From positions 62,001 to 126,000 of the forward strand of contig CAJOJA010000001.1 in the NCBI GenBank assembly GCA_905234735.1: a DNA stretch of 64,000 nt, written 5' to 3'. Position 1 is the stretch's first letter, and the number at the start of each line of letters is the position of its first letter. The DNA comes from an uncultured Bacteroidaceae bacterium (lineage in GTDB: Bacteria; Bacteroidota; Bacteroidia; Bacteroidales; Bacteroidaceae). Positions 20,374 through 30,572 of the stretch are shown here, piece after piece. The notes beneath the pieces were generated by a model, which saw nothing but the letters and a program-made list of their open reading frames with translations, made no database searches and had not been told where the DNA came from. Both the position numbers and the translations under genes were made by a program.

Positions 20374-20381
20374 TAACTTTG
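20374..20381 (+). promoter_or_regulatory. -7 box TAACTTTG upstream of GH32
   Basis: TAnnTTTG 26 bp before ATG. Confidence 0.6.
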
Positions 20382-20406
20382 CGTCAGAAATCTTAAAAAC
20401 TAACGT

Positions 20407-22119
20407 ATGAAAAAATTGATGACACTGATGGCCGTCCTAATGCTGACGGTACTTTCGACAAGCCCGGCACAGGCTCAGGCCCAAAGCCCAATGATTCTGG
20501 GTGAGAACCACGCCATGCTGCGCCTGGAACAAGGCAAGCGCTACCTGCTGCTGCCTGTGCAGGAGAAGGAAGAGAACGCACACATTGCCGTGCTCGACGA
20601 ACGAAACGAAATGGTGAAGCGGCTGAATGTGAGGCTGGCTGTGGACAAAGTGGATTACTGGGTGCCACTTGAAATTAAAAATGAAAAAGTAAAAAGTAAA
20701 AGTTTATTGCTCGACATTACCTTTCATGGCGACCGCCGTAAGACGGGTGCCGTGAAAGGCTTTGTGTGCTGGCGCGAAATAAAATATTCGGACACATTCG
20801 ACACCCGGAACCGAGAACGCTTCCGTCCCATGTACCACCATACACCTCTGTACGGTTGGATGAACGACCCGAACGGTATGTTCTACAAGGACGGTGTGTG
20901 GCACCTTTACTATCAGTATAATCCTTACGGCTCGATGTGGGAAAACATGACGTGGGGCCACAGCTCCAGTCGCGACCTCATCCACTGGGACGCACAGCCG
21001 CTGGCCATCGAAAGCGACTGGCTGGGAGCCATCTTCAGTGGGTCGTGCGTGACACGTGGCGATGAGGTGGTGGCCATCTATACCTCGGCCGGACACCATC
21101 AGACGCAGTCGATGGCTGTCTCCAGGGACAACGGACAGACGTTCGAGAAGTATAGCGGCAATCCCATCCTGACCAGCGACGTGCCCGACTTCCGTGACCC
21201 CAATCCGTTCTGGAACGAGGACATCAAGGCCTGGAACATGGTTCTGGCCGTGGGGCAGGAGATGCGCATCTACTCGTCGAAGGACCTGAAGGAGTGGAAG
21301 GAGGAAAGCCGTTTCGGTCTGGGATATGGCAATCACGATGGCGTGTGGGAATGCCCGGACCTGTTTAAATTGACAATGGACAATGGAAAATCGAAAAGTG
21401 AAAAGTGGGTTTTAATTTGCAACATCAATCCGGGCGGCCCGTTCGGCGGCAGCGCCACTCAATACTTCGTGGGCGACTTCGACGGACGAAAGTTCACGTG
21501 CGAATCGATGCCCAAGGTAACGAAGTGGATGGACTATGGCAAGGACCACTATGCCACGGTGTCGTTTTACAACGCTCCAGACAACCGTCGTGTGGTGCTG
21601 GCGTGGATGTCCAACTGGCAGTATGCCAATCAGGTACCTACCAAGCAGTTCCGCTCGGCCAACTCCATTCCTCGCGACCTCGGTCTGTTCAAGCACGGCG
21701 AGGAAACCTACGTGAGCGTGGTGCCTTCGAAGGAGATGCTCGCCCTGCGTGGACAGAAAGTGAAACAACCGACGGAGGCCTGCGAGATAGTTGTGGACGT
21801 GAAGGGGTCGGCCGATATAGTGCTGGCCAACGCCAAGGGCGAGCAGGTGGTGATGCACTACGACGCTCAGCAACAGACCTTCGCTATGGACCGTACGAAA
21901 AGCGGCGACGTGAGCTTCAGCGAGGCTTTCCCCTGCGAAACCACAGCACCGACGTATGGTGCCATTCGTCAGCTGCGCATCTTCGTCGACCGCTGCTCAA
22001 TCGAGACCTTCGACGCAGAAGGCAAAATGGCGATGACCAACCTGGTGTTCCCCTCCGAGCCGTACAATACGATTAAGGTGAAGGGCGGAAAGTCTACAAT
22101 CTATAAAATTGATAATTGA
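20407..22119 (+). CDS. GH32 fructan hydrolase (levanase/inulinase/invertase-like)
   Basis: Signal peptide; WMNDPNGMFYKDG, FRDPNPFW, WECPDLFKL catalytic motifs. Confidence 0.93.
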   Translation: MKKLMTLMAVLMLTVLSTSPAQAQAQSPMILGENHAMLRLEQGKRYLLLPVQEKEENAHIAVLDERNEMVKRLNVRLAVDKVDYWVPLEIKNEKVKSKSLLLDITFHGDRRKTGAVKGFVCWREIKYSDTFDTRNRERFRPMYHHTPLYGWMNDPNGMFYKDGVWHLYYQYNPYGSMWENMTWGHSSSRDLIHWDAQPLAIESDWLGAIFSGSCVTRGDEVVAIYTSAGHHQTQSMAVSRDNGQTFEKYSGNPILTSDVPDFRDPNPFWNEDIKAWNMVLAVGQEMRIYSSKDLKEWKEESRFGLGYGNHDGVWECPDLFKLTMDNGKSKSEKWVLICNINPGGPFGGSATQYFVGDFDGRKFTCESMPKVTKWMDYGKDHYATVSFYNAPDNRRVVLAWMSNWQYANQVPTKQFRSANSIPRDLGLFKHGEETYVSVVPSKEMLALRGQKVKQPTEACEIVVDVKGSADIVLANAKGEQVVMHYDAQQQTFAMDRTKSGDVSFSEAFPCETTAPTYGAIRQLRIFVDRCSIETFDAEGKMAMTNLVFPSEPYNTIKVKGGKSTIYKIDN

Positions 22120-22131
22120 CAATTGATAACT

Positions 22132-23295
22132 ATGGCTAAGACAAGTAAATTGACTATCGTCCCCTTGATGCTCTGCTTCTTCTGCATGGGCTTCGTGGAC
22201 TTGGTGGGTATCGCCTCCAACTATGTGAAAGAAGACCTTGCGCTGTCGGACAGCGTGGCCAACGTGTTCCCCTCGCTGGTGTTCTTCTGGTTCCTCATCT
22301 TCAGTGTGCCCACGGGTATGTTGATGAACAAAATCGGGCGCAAGAAGACCGTAGTGCTCTCCCTGATTGTTACCGTCTTCTCCCTGCTGTTGCCCCTGTT
22401 TGGCGAAAGCTTTGGCGTGATGCTCATCGCCTTCTCACTGCTGGGTATCGGCAATGCACTTATGCAGACATCGCTGAACCCGCTGGTCTCGGGTGTCATC
22501 GGCGGCAAGAACCTGGCCTCGACACTCACCTTCGGACAGTTCGTCAAGGCCATTGCCTCGTTCTCCGCTCCCTATCTGGCCATGTGGGGAGCCACGCAAG
22601 TCATCCCTGAGTTCGGACTCAACTGGCGCGTGCTCTTTGCCGTTTTCCTCGTGGTGGGCACGCTGTCCACGCTGTGGCTGGCTGCAACACCCATCGAGGA
22701 ACAGCCCATCGAGGGCCGGCCTTCCACCTTTGTGGAGTGTTTCAAGTTGCTGGGTACACCCATCGTCCTGCTTTCGTTCTTCGGCATCATGTGCCACGTG
22801 GGCATCGACGTGGGCACCAACACCACGGCTCCGAAGATACTGATGGAACGCCTGGGCATGACGCTGAACGAAGCCGCCTTTGCCACAAGCCTGTACTTCA
22901 TCTTCCGCACCATCGGCTGCCTGACGGGTTCGTTCTTCCTGCGTGTGCTGAAGATGCGCACGTTCTTCATCATCTCAGTAGTGATGATGGCTGTTTCCAT
23001 GCTACTGCTCTTCATCGGCTCAGCGCAATGGGAACTCTATATCGCCATTGCCCTTGTAGGCTACGGCAACTCCAACATCTTCTCCATGTGTTTCGCCACC
23101 GCCCTTGAGTCGATGCCCGAGAAGCAGAACGAGGTAAGCGGTCTGATGATCATGGGTCTCTTCGGCGGCACTGTCTTCCCGCTGCTCATGGGCTTCCTGA
23201 GCGATGGCTTCGGTCAGGCAGGAGCCGTGCTGGTGATGGCGGCGGGTGTCATATATCTCTTTACCTATATTAAACAATTGAAAACTTTGAATTAA
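22132..23295 (+). CDS. MFS sugar transporter (FucP/glucose-galactose family-like)
   Basis: 12-TM-type hydrophobic protein, PTGMLMNKIGRKKTV loop; between GH32 and fructokinase as in known fructan PULs. Confidence 0.88.
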   Translation: MAKTSKLTIVPLMLCFFCMGFVDLVGIASNYVKEDLALSDSVANVFPSLVFFWFLIFSVPTGMLMNKIGRKKTVVLSLIVTVFSLLLPLFGESFGVMLIAFSLLGIGNALMQTSLNPLVSGVIGGKNLASTLTFGQFVKAIASFSAPYLAMWGATQVIPEFGLNWRVLFAVFLVVGTLSTLWLAATPIEEQPIEGRPSTFVECFKLLGTPIVLLSFFGIMCHVGIDVGTNTTAPKILMERLGMTLNEAAFATSLYFIFRTIGCLTGSFFLRVLKMRTFFIISVVMMAVSMLLLFIGSAQWELYIAIALVGYGNSNIFSMCFATALESMPEKQNEVSGLMIMGLFGGTVFPLLMGFLSDGFGQAGAVLVMAAGVIYLFTYIKQLKTLN

Positions 23296-23323
23296 CGAAA
23301 TATCGAAATAAAAAAAGTAAATC

Positions 23324-24208
23324 ATGGAAACAAAGCGTTATGTAGTAGGACTCGGCGAAGTCCTGTGGGACTTACTCCCCGAAGGTAAGAAATTGGGTGG
23401 TGCACCCGCCAACTTTGCCTATCATGCCGGGCAGTTTCTGGGCATGGACAACACCATCGCCGTCAGCGCGCTGGGCGAGGACAGTCTGGCCGACGAAACC
23501 GTGGAGGCCCTGAGGGAACATGGACTGAACGACCTGCTGCCTCGTGTCCCCTACCCCACCGGCACCGTGCAGGTGACCCTGGCCGGAGATGGCATACCCA
23601 CCTACGACATCAAGGAAAACGTAGCATGGGACAACATCCCCTTTGACAAGGACATCGAACAGATAGCCCGCTCGTGCCGTGCCGTATGCTTCGGCTCTCT
23701 GGCTCAGCGCAACATCGTCAGCCGTACCACCATCCAGAAATTTCTAGATGCCACACCCGACGACTGCCTGAAAATCTTCGACATCAACCTGCGTCAGCAG
23801 TTCTATACCAAGGAAATTATCCAAGAGAGCATACGTCGCTGCAACATACTGAAAATCAACGACGAGGAATTGGTGCTGATAGGTCGCATGTTTGGCTATC
23901 CCGGCCTCGACATCGAAAACAAGTGTTGGCTCATACTGGGCAAGTACAACCTGGATATGCTCGTGCTCACCTGCGGTACCAACGGTTCCTACGTCTTCAC
24001 CCCTGGCAACGTGTCGTTCCAGGAGACGCCGAAGGTGACCGTTGCCGATACCGTGGGAGCTGGCGACTCATTCACCGGTTCCTTTGTGGGTTCCATTCTC
24101 AACGGAAAGTCGGTGGCTGAGGCTCATCGTACCGCGGTACAAGTCAGCGCCTTTGTCTGCACACAGAACGGTGCCATGCCAGCGCTGAAAGCAGAACTGC
24201 TGGGATAA
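23324..24208 (+). CDS. Fructokinase (PfkB/ribokinase family)
   Basis: GLGEVLWDLLPEGKKLGGAPANFAYHA..; PfkB signature DTVGAGDSFTGSFVGSIL. Confidence 0.92.
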   Translation: METKRYVVGLGEVLWDLLPEGKKLGGAPANFAYHAGQFLGMDNTIAVSALGEDSLADETVEALREHGLNDLLPRVPYPTGTVQVTLAGDGIPTYDIKENVAWDNIPFDKDIEQIARSCRAVCFGSLAQRNIVSRTTIQKFLDATPDDCLKIFDINLRQQFYTKEIIQESIRRCNILKINDEELVLIGRMFGYPGLDIENKCWLILGKYNLDMLVLTCGTNGSYVFTPGNVSFQETPKVTVADTVGAGDSFTGSFVGSILNGKSVAEAHRTAVQVSAFVCTQNGAMPALKAELLG

Positions 24209-24238
24209 GGCTAATCCCACATACATTATTACGAACAC

Positions 24239-24271
24239 AAAGAAGGCGACTCATACCGAGTCGCCTTCTTT
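24239..24271. terminator. Bidirectional hairpin terminator between fructokinase and tRNA
   Basis: aaagaaggcgactc-atacc-gagtcgccttcttt, 14-bp perfect stem. Confidence 0.85.
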
Positions 24272-24273
24272 CG

Positions 24274-24347
24274 TAGCGGGAAAGGGACTTGAACCCTTGA
24301 CCTTCGGATTATGAATCCGACGCTCTAACCAGCTGAGCTATCCCGCC
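24274..24347 (-). tRNA. tRNA-Met (anticodon CAT)
   Basis: Reverse complement GGCGGGATAGCTCAGCTGGTTAGAGCGTCGGATTCATAATCCGAAGGTCAAGGGTTCAAGTCCCTTTCCCGCT folds as a cloverleaf with CAT anticodon. Confidence 0.93.
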
Positions 24348-24534
24348 AACTTTCGCGTTTGCGACTGCAAAGGTAGACAGAAATTCTGAATCTACAAAGA
24401 AAAGTGACATTTTTTTTATTATTAACACGTATTTACTACGAACATCGACAAATTCCACGTGTCTTTGACCTACCGTCGAAGATACTTCCACACGGAAAAT
24501 TGCAAGTAAACTTGTATTTTCGCTCACTTATTCG

Positions 24535-24542
24535 TATCTTTG
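24535..24542 (+). promoter_or_regulatory. -7 box TATCTTTG upstream of LptF/LptG-like gene
   Basis: TAnnTTTG 30 bp before ATG 24572. Confidence 0.6.
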
Positions 24543-24571
24543 CAGACGAATTACGCACACACACGCACACG

Positions 24572-26479
24572 ATGAAACTGGTCAAACGATTAGACGCATT
24601 CACGATGAAGGCCTTCCTGCAATTGATGGCTGCTACCTTCGTGGTGTGTCTGTTCGTTTTCCTGATGCAGTACACGTGGCGATGGATTGACGAACTCATC
24701 GGCAAAGGTCTCTCCATGACCGTGTTGGCAAAATTCTTCTGGTATGCCGGTCTGAGTTTTGTGCCTGCAGCTCTGCCGCCTGGCATTCTGCTGGCCTCGC
24801 TCATCACCTTTGGCAACATGGGGGAGAAACTGGAGCTATTGGCCATGAAGGCTGCCGGCATCCCCCTATTGCGCATCCTCCTCCCGCTTATCCTGATAGT
24901 CGTGCTGACCAGTGGGGCCAGTTTCTATTTCCAGAACAAGATTGGCCCGGAGGCTTCGAAAAGGTTGGCTGCCCTGGTATGGTCCATGAAGCAGAAGTCG
25001 CCCGAACTGGATATCCCCGAGGGTGTCTTCTACAGTGACATCCCCGGATATAGCATTTACGTCGAGCATAAAGACACGGATACGGGAATGCTGTACGGTG
25101 TGATGATATACACCAACACGAACACGCAGGAGGATACACAAATCGTATTGGCCGATTCTGCCCGTCTGCAGAGCACGGCCGACAAGATGCACCTGATACT
25201 GAACTTGTACAATGGCGAGCGCTTTCGCAACATGGACGCACGGCAGGCCAACATGATGCGGGCCGAAGTACCTTACATGCGCGAGACATTCACACACGAA
25301 GTGGACCGTATAGACTTCGACGCAAACTTCAACATCATGGACGCTGCACTCTTTGCTGGCAATGCCCAGACCAAAGACCTCAGCAGCATACGCCAAGGTA
25401 TAGACTCCATATCGCAGCGTATCGACAGTGTGGGCCGTTCGCTCTACAACATGGAACGGGGCTCGGTGATGGAACGCGACCTGACGAGGAAATCGGGCGT
25501 GGACTCTGCACGCATCGTGGCCAGTGTGGCCAAGACAAAACCCTTCGACTCCATCTATCTGGCCATGAACCACGAACAGTTGCAAAGCACCATGCGACTG
25601 GCCACGACGAAGGTTCGCCAACTGAAGGCGGAGTATGAGTTTCGTGCCCTCATCTCAGACGAGGACAATCGTCAGTTGCGCCTCCACCAGGTTGAGGAAC
25701 AGCGAAAGTTCACGTATTCACTGGCCTGCATCATCTTCTTCTTCATCGGTGCCCCACTCGGTGCCATCATCCGCAAGGGAGGTCTGGGACTGCCCGTCAT
25801 TATCAGCGTCAGCATCTTCATCTTCTACTATATCGTGAACGCAGGCGGGGAGAAACTGGCCAAGAGCGGAACGTGGGACGTGACCTTTGGGGTATGGCTG
25901 AGCAGCATGGTACTCACCCCAATCGGTGTATTCTTGACCTACAAGTCGAATCAGGACTCGGCCGTCTTCAACATGGACGGCTATCGTATGTTCCTGATGC
26001 GTTTGTTCGGTCTGCGTGTATCGCGCAAACTGAACCGCAAGGAAGTAATCATCAACGACCCCGACTATGCTCGGCTGTGCGACAAACTGACGCAGTTGCA
26101 AACGGACTGTCGTACATACACCGAGGAAAACCACTTGATACGTATGCCTAACTACTGGAGGACGTTCTTCGAGTACGAAGAGGACACGAAAGTCATAGAC
26201 ATCAACGAGCGCCTGGAGACCATCGTGGAGGAGTTGCACAACAGCCGCGACAACATCATTCTGGCCTGTCTAAACGATATGCCCGTGATGGTTCCCGACG
26301 CCCATACACGCCCTTTCCACAACGCCCGTCGCAACCTGGCAGCCGGCATCGTGCTGCCCATAGGATTTTTCTTTTTCCTACGCATCTGGCGCTACCGACT
26401 GCGGTTACTCCGCGACATGAACGTCATCCAGGAACAGGCGCAACGCATCATTGAGAGAATCCACAAAGAAGAACTATAA
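24572..26479 (+). CDS. LptF/LptG-family permease (YjgP/YjgQ)
   Basis: [19 protein letters not shown]..; [36 protein letters not shown] typical of LptF/G. Start moved from ORF-track 24404. Confidence 0.88.
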   Translation: MKLVKRLDAFTMKAFLQLMAATFVVCLFVFLMQYTWRWIDELIGKGLSMTVLAKFFWYAGLSFVPAALPPGILLASLITFGNMGEKLELLAMKAAGIPLLRILLPLILIVVLTSGASFYFQNKIGPEASKRLAALVWSMKQKSPELDIPEGVFYSDIPGYSIYVEHKDTDTGMLYGVMIYTNTNTQEDTQIVLADSARLQSTADKMHLILNLYNGERFRNMDARQANMMRAEVPYMRETFTHEVDRIDFDANFNIMDAALFAGNAQTKDLSSIRQGIDSISQRIDSVGRSLYNMERGSVMERDLTRKSGVDSARIVASVAKTKPFDSIYLAMNHEQLQSTMRLATTKVRQLKAEYEFRALISDEDNRQLRLHQVEEQRKFTYSLACIIFFFIGAPLGAIIRKGGLGLPVIISVSIFIFYYIVNAGGEKLAKSGTWDVTFGVWLSSMVLTPIGVFLTYKSNQDSAVFNMDGYRMFLMRLFGLRVSRKLNRKEVIINDPDYARLCDKLTQLQTDCRTYTEENHLIRMPNYWRTFFEYEEDTKVIDINERLETIVEELHNSRDNIILACLNDMPVMVPDAHTRPFHNARRNLAAGIVLPIGFFFFLRIWRYRLRLLRDMNVIQEQAQRIIERIHKEEL

Positions 26480-26511
26480 GACTCATACGACACATAAGAC
26501 AACATAACCTC

Positions 26512-27711
26512 ATGAACGAGAAACTGAAAGACATCGAACTGGCCATCGAAGACTTCCGACAAGGGAAGTTCGTCATCGTGGTGGACGACGAGGACCGCGA
26601 GAACGAAGGAGACTTCATCACGGCAGCCGAAACCATAACAGCAGAGAAGGTAAACTTCATGCTCCAGAACGGACGAGGCGTATTGTGCGCCCCCATCACC
26701 ATCAGTCGGGCCAACGAACTGCAACTACCCCACCAGGTAGAGGAGAACACCTCGATGCTGGGCACCCCGTTCACCGTCACCGTAGACCTGTTGGAGGGTT
26801 GCACGACGGGTGTCAGTGCCCACGACCGTGCAGCCACCATCCGTGCCCTAGCCGACCCCACCCGGAAGCCCTCAGACTTCGGACGCCCTGGCCACATCAA
26901 TCCGCTCTACGCCCAAGACAAGGGTGTGCTGCGTCGCGCTGGACACACCGAGGCAGCCATCGATCTTGCCATACTGGCTGGACTGCAACCCGCCTCGGCA
27001 CTGATAGAGATCCTGAACGAGGACGGCACCATGGCCCGTATGCCCCAACTGCAGGCGGTAGCCGAGAAGTTCGGTCTGAGGATTATCACCATCAAGGACC
27101 TCATCTCGTATCGTCTGCAGCGCGAATCGCTGGTAGAGAAGGGTGTAGAAGCCGACATGCCCACGGAGCACGGCCACTTCCGCATCGTACCCTTCCGCCA
27201 GAAGAGCAACGGACTGGAACACGTGGCCCTGTTCAAAGGCGAGTGGCGTGAGGACGAACCCATACTGGTGCGTATGCACTCGAGTTGCATGACGGGGGAC
27301 ATTTTCGGCAGCCGCCGTTGCGACTGCGGCGAACAGCTTCACAAGTCCATGGAACTCATCGAGCGGGAAGGCAAGGGTGTGATCGTCTACCTCAGTCAGG
27401 AGGGCCGCGGCATTGGTCTGATGAACAAGATTGCTGCCTACAAGCTGCAGGAACAGGGCGACGACACCGTGGATGCCAACATCCATCTGGGTTTCCAGCC
27501 CGACGAACGCGACTATGGCGTGGGGGCACAAATCCTACGCAGCCTGGGAGTGGGCAAGATACGCCTCATCACCAACAACCCCGTAAAGCGTGTCGGACTG
27601 GAGGGCTACGGACTGGAAATCGTGGAGAACGTGCCCATCGTCATCGAACCCAACGAATACAACCGTCGCTATCTGGAGACGAAACGCACAAGGATGGGAC
27701 ACAAATTATAA
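26512..27711 (+). CDS. ribBA: Bifunctional 3,4-dihydroxy-2-butanone-4-phosphate synthase / GTP cyclohydrolase II
   Basis: [14 protein letters not shown]..; [34 protein letters not shown]. Confidence 0.97.
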   Translation: MNEKLKDIELAIEDFRQGKFVIVVDDEDRENEGDFITAAETITAEKVNFMLQNGRGVLCAPITISRANELQLPHQVEENTSMLGTPFTVTVDLLEGCTTGVSAHDRAATIRALADPTRKPSDFGRPGHINPLYAQDKGVLRRAGHTEAAIDLAILAGLQPASALIEILNEDGTMARMPQLQAVAEKFGLRIITIKDLISYRLQRESLVEKGVEADMPTEHGHFRIVPFRQKSNGLEHVALFKGEWREDEPILVRMHSSCMTGDIFGSRRCDCGEQLHKSMELIEREGKGVIVYLSQEGRGIGLMNKIAAYKLQEQGDDTVDANIHLGFQPDERDYGVGAQILRSLGVGKIRLITNNPVKRVGLEGYGLEIVENVPIVIEPNEYNRRYLETKRTRMGHKL

Positions 27712-27777
27712 AGTAAAAAGTATAAAGTTAAAAATTATAAGTGCGAAATATCGTAATATCGAAATAACGAAAATAAC

Positions 27778-28974
27778 ATGGAAACAATTTTATCAGAGAG
27801 ACTCAACCGTCTGTCGCCCAGCGCCACACTGGCCATGAGCCAGCGCAGTAGCGAACTGAAAGCACAGGGCATTGACATCATCAACATGAGTGTGGGCGAA
27901 CCCGACTTCAACACGCCCGACCACATTAAGGAGGCTGCCATCCAGGCCGTACGCGACAACTACAGCCGCTACTCCCCTGTTCCTGGCTATCCCGCTCTAC
28001 GGCAGGCCATCGTGGACAAATTGAAGCGCGAGAACCAGGTGGACTATACCCCCGCTCAGATACTCTGCTCCAACGGTGCCAAGCAGAGCGTGTGCAACAC
28101 CATCATGGCCCTCATTGGTCAGGGCGACGAGGTCATCATCCCCGCCCCCTACTGGGTGAGCTACCCGCAGATGGTGCTGCTGGCCGACGGCAAGCCCGTA
28201 TTCGTGGAGGCCGGCATCGAGCAGGACTTCAAGATTACGCCCGAGCAGTTAGAGGCCGCCATCACCCCACGCACTCGTGCCCTCATCCTCTGTTCGCCCA
28301 GCAACCCGACGGGAGCCGTCTATACCAAGGCCGAGCTGGAGGCCCTGAAGGACGTGCTCATGCGCCACGAGCGCGTCATCGTCATTGCCGACGAGATTTA
28401 CGAGCACATCAACTACATCGGCCAGCATGCCTCGATGGCCCAGTTCCCCGAACTGAAGGACCGCGTGGTCATCATCAACGGTGTCTCCAAGGCCTATGCC
28501 ATGACGGGCTGGCGCATCGGATTCATCGCTGCTCCCGAATGGATTGTCAAGGCCTGCAACAAACTACAGGGCCAGTACACCAGCGGTCCGTGCAGCGTCA
28601 GCCAGAAAGCCGCCGAGGCCGCCTTTGCCGGTCCGCAGGAATGCGTGGAGGAGATGCGTCTGGCCTTCGAGCGCCGCAAGAACCTGATTGTGCGCTTGGC
28701 CCGCGAGATACCCGGTCTGGAGGTCAATGACCCGCAGGGTGCCTTCTACCTGTTCCCAAAGTGCAGCAGTTTCTTCGGCAAGCGCGACGGCGACCGCGTC
28801 ATAAACACCAGTACGGACTTTGCCATGTACCTACTCGAGGTTGGTCACGTAGCCACCGTAGGCGGCGATGCCTTCGGTTCGCCCGAGTGCTTCCGCATGA
28901 GCTATGCCACCAGCGACGAGAACATCGTAGAGGCCATGCGCCGCATCAAGGAGACGCTAGCGCAGCTGAATTGA
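27778..28974 (+). CDS. Aspartate aminotransferase (class I/II PLP)
   Basis: MSVGEPDFNTPDHIKEAA..; NGVSKAYAMTGWRIGF; SNPTGAVYT. Confidence 0.95.
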   Translation: METILSERLNRLSPSATLAMSQRSSELKAQGIDIINMSVGEPDFNTPDHIKEAAIQAVRDNYSRYSPVPGYPALRQAIVDKLKRENQVDYTPAQILCSNGAKQSVCNTIMALIGQGDEVIIPAPYWVSYPQMVLLADGKPVFVEAGIEQDFKITPEQLEAAITPRTRALILCSPSNPTGAVYTKAELEALKDVLMRHERVIVIADEIYEHINYIGQHASMAQFPELKDRVVIINGVSKAYAMTGWRIGFIAAPEWIVKACNKLQGQYTSGPCSVSQKAAEAAFAGPQECVEEMRLAFERRKNLIVRLAREIPGLEVNDPQGAFYLFPKCSSFFGKRDGDRVINTSTDFAMYLLEVGHVATVGGDAFGSPECFRMSYATSDENIVEAMRRIKETLAQLN

Positions 28975-28998
28975 TAATTGAAAATCGATAATTGAAAA

Positions 28999-30534
28999 TT
29001 GAATAAGACAAGACTGATAAGCAACCTGTTCACGCCCCGCCAGCATCAGCTCGACCGCTATGCCACGGATGCCGAGTTCCTGCAACGCAAGGCACTGATC
29101 CGATTGTTGAAGAAGGGCAAGCAGACGCAGTGGGGTGCCGAACATGGCTACGACAAGATACTCTCGTACGAGCAGTTTGCCAAGTCGTCGCCCGTCAATA
29201 GCTACGAAGAGCTGAAGGGCTACATCGACCGAATGCGTCATGGCGAGCGCAACGTGTTGTGGCCCGGAACGGTCAAGTGGTACGCCAAGTCAAGCGGCAC
29301 CACCAACGACAAGAGCAAGTTCATCCCCGTCAGTCAGGACAACCTGCACGACACCCACTATCAGGGTGGAACGGACGTCGTAGCCTGGTATCTCCGGAAC
29401 AATCCGCAGAGCCGCATTTTCGACGGACGTGCACTCATCCTGGGCGGCAGTCACACACCAAACTGCAACCTACCCCACTCGCTGGTGGGCGACCTCAGCG
29501 CCATCCTTATCGAGAACATCAACCCGCTGGTCAACCTGATCCGCATACCTCAGAAATCAACGGCCCTGCTCAGCGACTTCGAGCAGAAGCGCGACCGCAT
29601 AGCTCAGGAAGCCATTGGTAAGGACGTGACCAACCTGAGCGGTGTGCCCTCGTGGATGATGTCAGTGCTGACGCGCGTGCTTGAGATTTCGGGCAAGTCG
29701 GACATCTGCCAGGTGTGGCCCAACTTGGAAGTATTCTTCCACGGCGGCGTAGCCTTTACTCCCTACCGCGAGCAGTACCACCGCATCATCCCCCATCCCT
29801 GCATGCACTACATGGAAACATACAATGCCTCGGAGGGTTTCTTCGGCATACAGGACAATCCCGCAGACTCCTCCATAAGCCTGATGCTGGACTATGGTGT
29901 CTTCTACGAGTTCATCCCCATGAGCGAACTGGGGCGCGAAAACGCCACCATAGTCCCGCTTTGGGAAGTGGAGAAGGGCCGCAACTACGCCATGGTCATC
30001 TCCACGTCGAGCGGTCTCTGGCGCTACCTGATAGGCGACACCGTGCGCTTCACCTCAGTCCAGCCCTACAAGTTCGTCATCACGGGTCGTACGAAGTCGT
30101 TCATCAACGCCTTTGGCGAGGAACTTATCGTGGACAATGCCGAACGCGGACTGGAGGTGGCCTGCAAGCACACGGATGCCGAGGTACGGGAGTATACTGC
30201 CGCCCCTGTCTTCATGGACGAACACGGCCAGTGTCGCCACCAGTGGCTCATCGAGTTCACCCGTGAACCGGCCGACCTTGAGGCCTTTGCCCAACGACTG
30301 GACCTGGCCCTGCAGACCCTCAACAGCGACTACGAGGCCAAGCGCTACAAGAACATCACCCTGCAGCAACTGGAGGTCGTCCCGGCCCGTCGCGGCCTCT
30401 TCGATGACTGGCTCCGCAGTCAGGGTAAACTGGGCGGACAGCACAAAGTACCCCGCCTGTCGAACGACCGAAAGATTATCGAGGCCATAATGAAGACCCA
30501 ACCTCTTACCCCTCCCTTACAGGGCGGAGAGTGA
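28999..30534 (+). CDS. GH3 auxin-responsive-promoter-like acyl-adenylating enzyme
   Basis: KWYAKSSGTTNDKSKFIPVS and overall GH3 family pattern; TTG start likely. Confidence 0.85.
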   Translation: MNKTRLISNLFTPRQHQLDRYATDAEFLQRKALIRLLKKGKQTQWGAEHGYDKILSYEQFAKSSPVNSYEELKGYIDRMRHGERNVLWPGTVKWYAKSSGTTNDKSKFIPVSQDNLHDTHYQGGTDVVAWYLRNNPQSRIFDGRALILGGSHTPNCNLPHSLVGDLSAILIENINPLVNLIRIPQKSTALLSDFEQKRDRIAQEAIGKDVTNLSGVPSWMMSVLTRVLEISGKSDICQVWPNLEVFFHGGVAFTPYREQYHRIIPHPCMHYMETYNASEGFFGIQDNPADSSISLMLDYGVFYEFIPMSELGRENATIVPLWEVEKGRNYAMVISTSSGLWRYLIGDTVRFTSVQPYKFVITGRTKSFINAFGEELIVDNAERGLEVACKHTDAEVREYTAAPVFMDEHGQCRHQWLIEFTREPADLEAFAQRLDLALQTLNSDYEAKRYKNITLQQLEVVPARRGLFDDWLRSQGKLGGQHKVPRLSNDRKIIEAIMKTQPLTPPLQGGE

Positions 30535-30572
30535 TTACGTACCCGGCTTCATATTTTTAATGACATAAAGAA

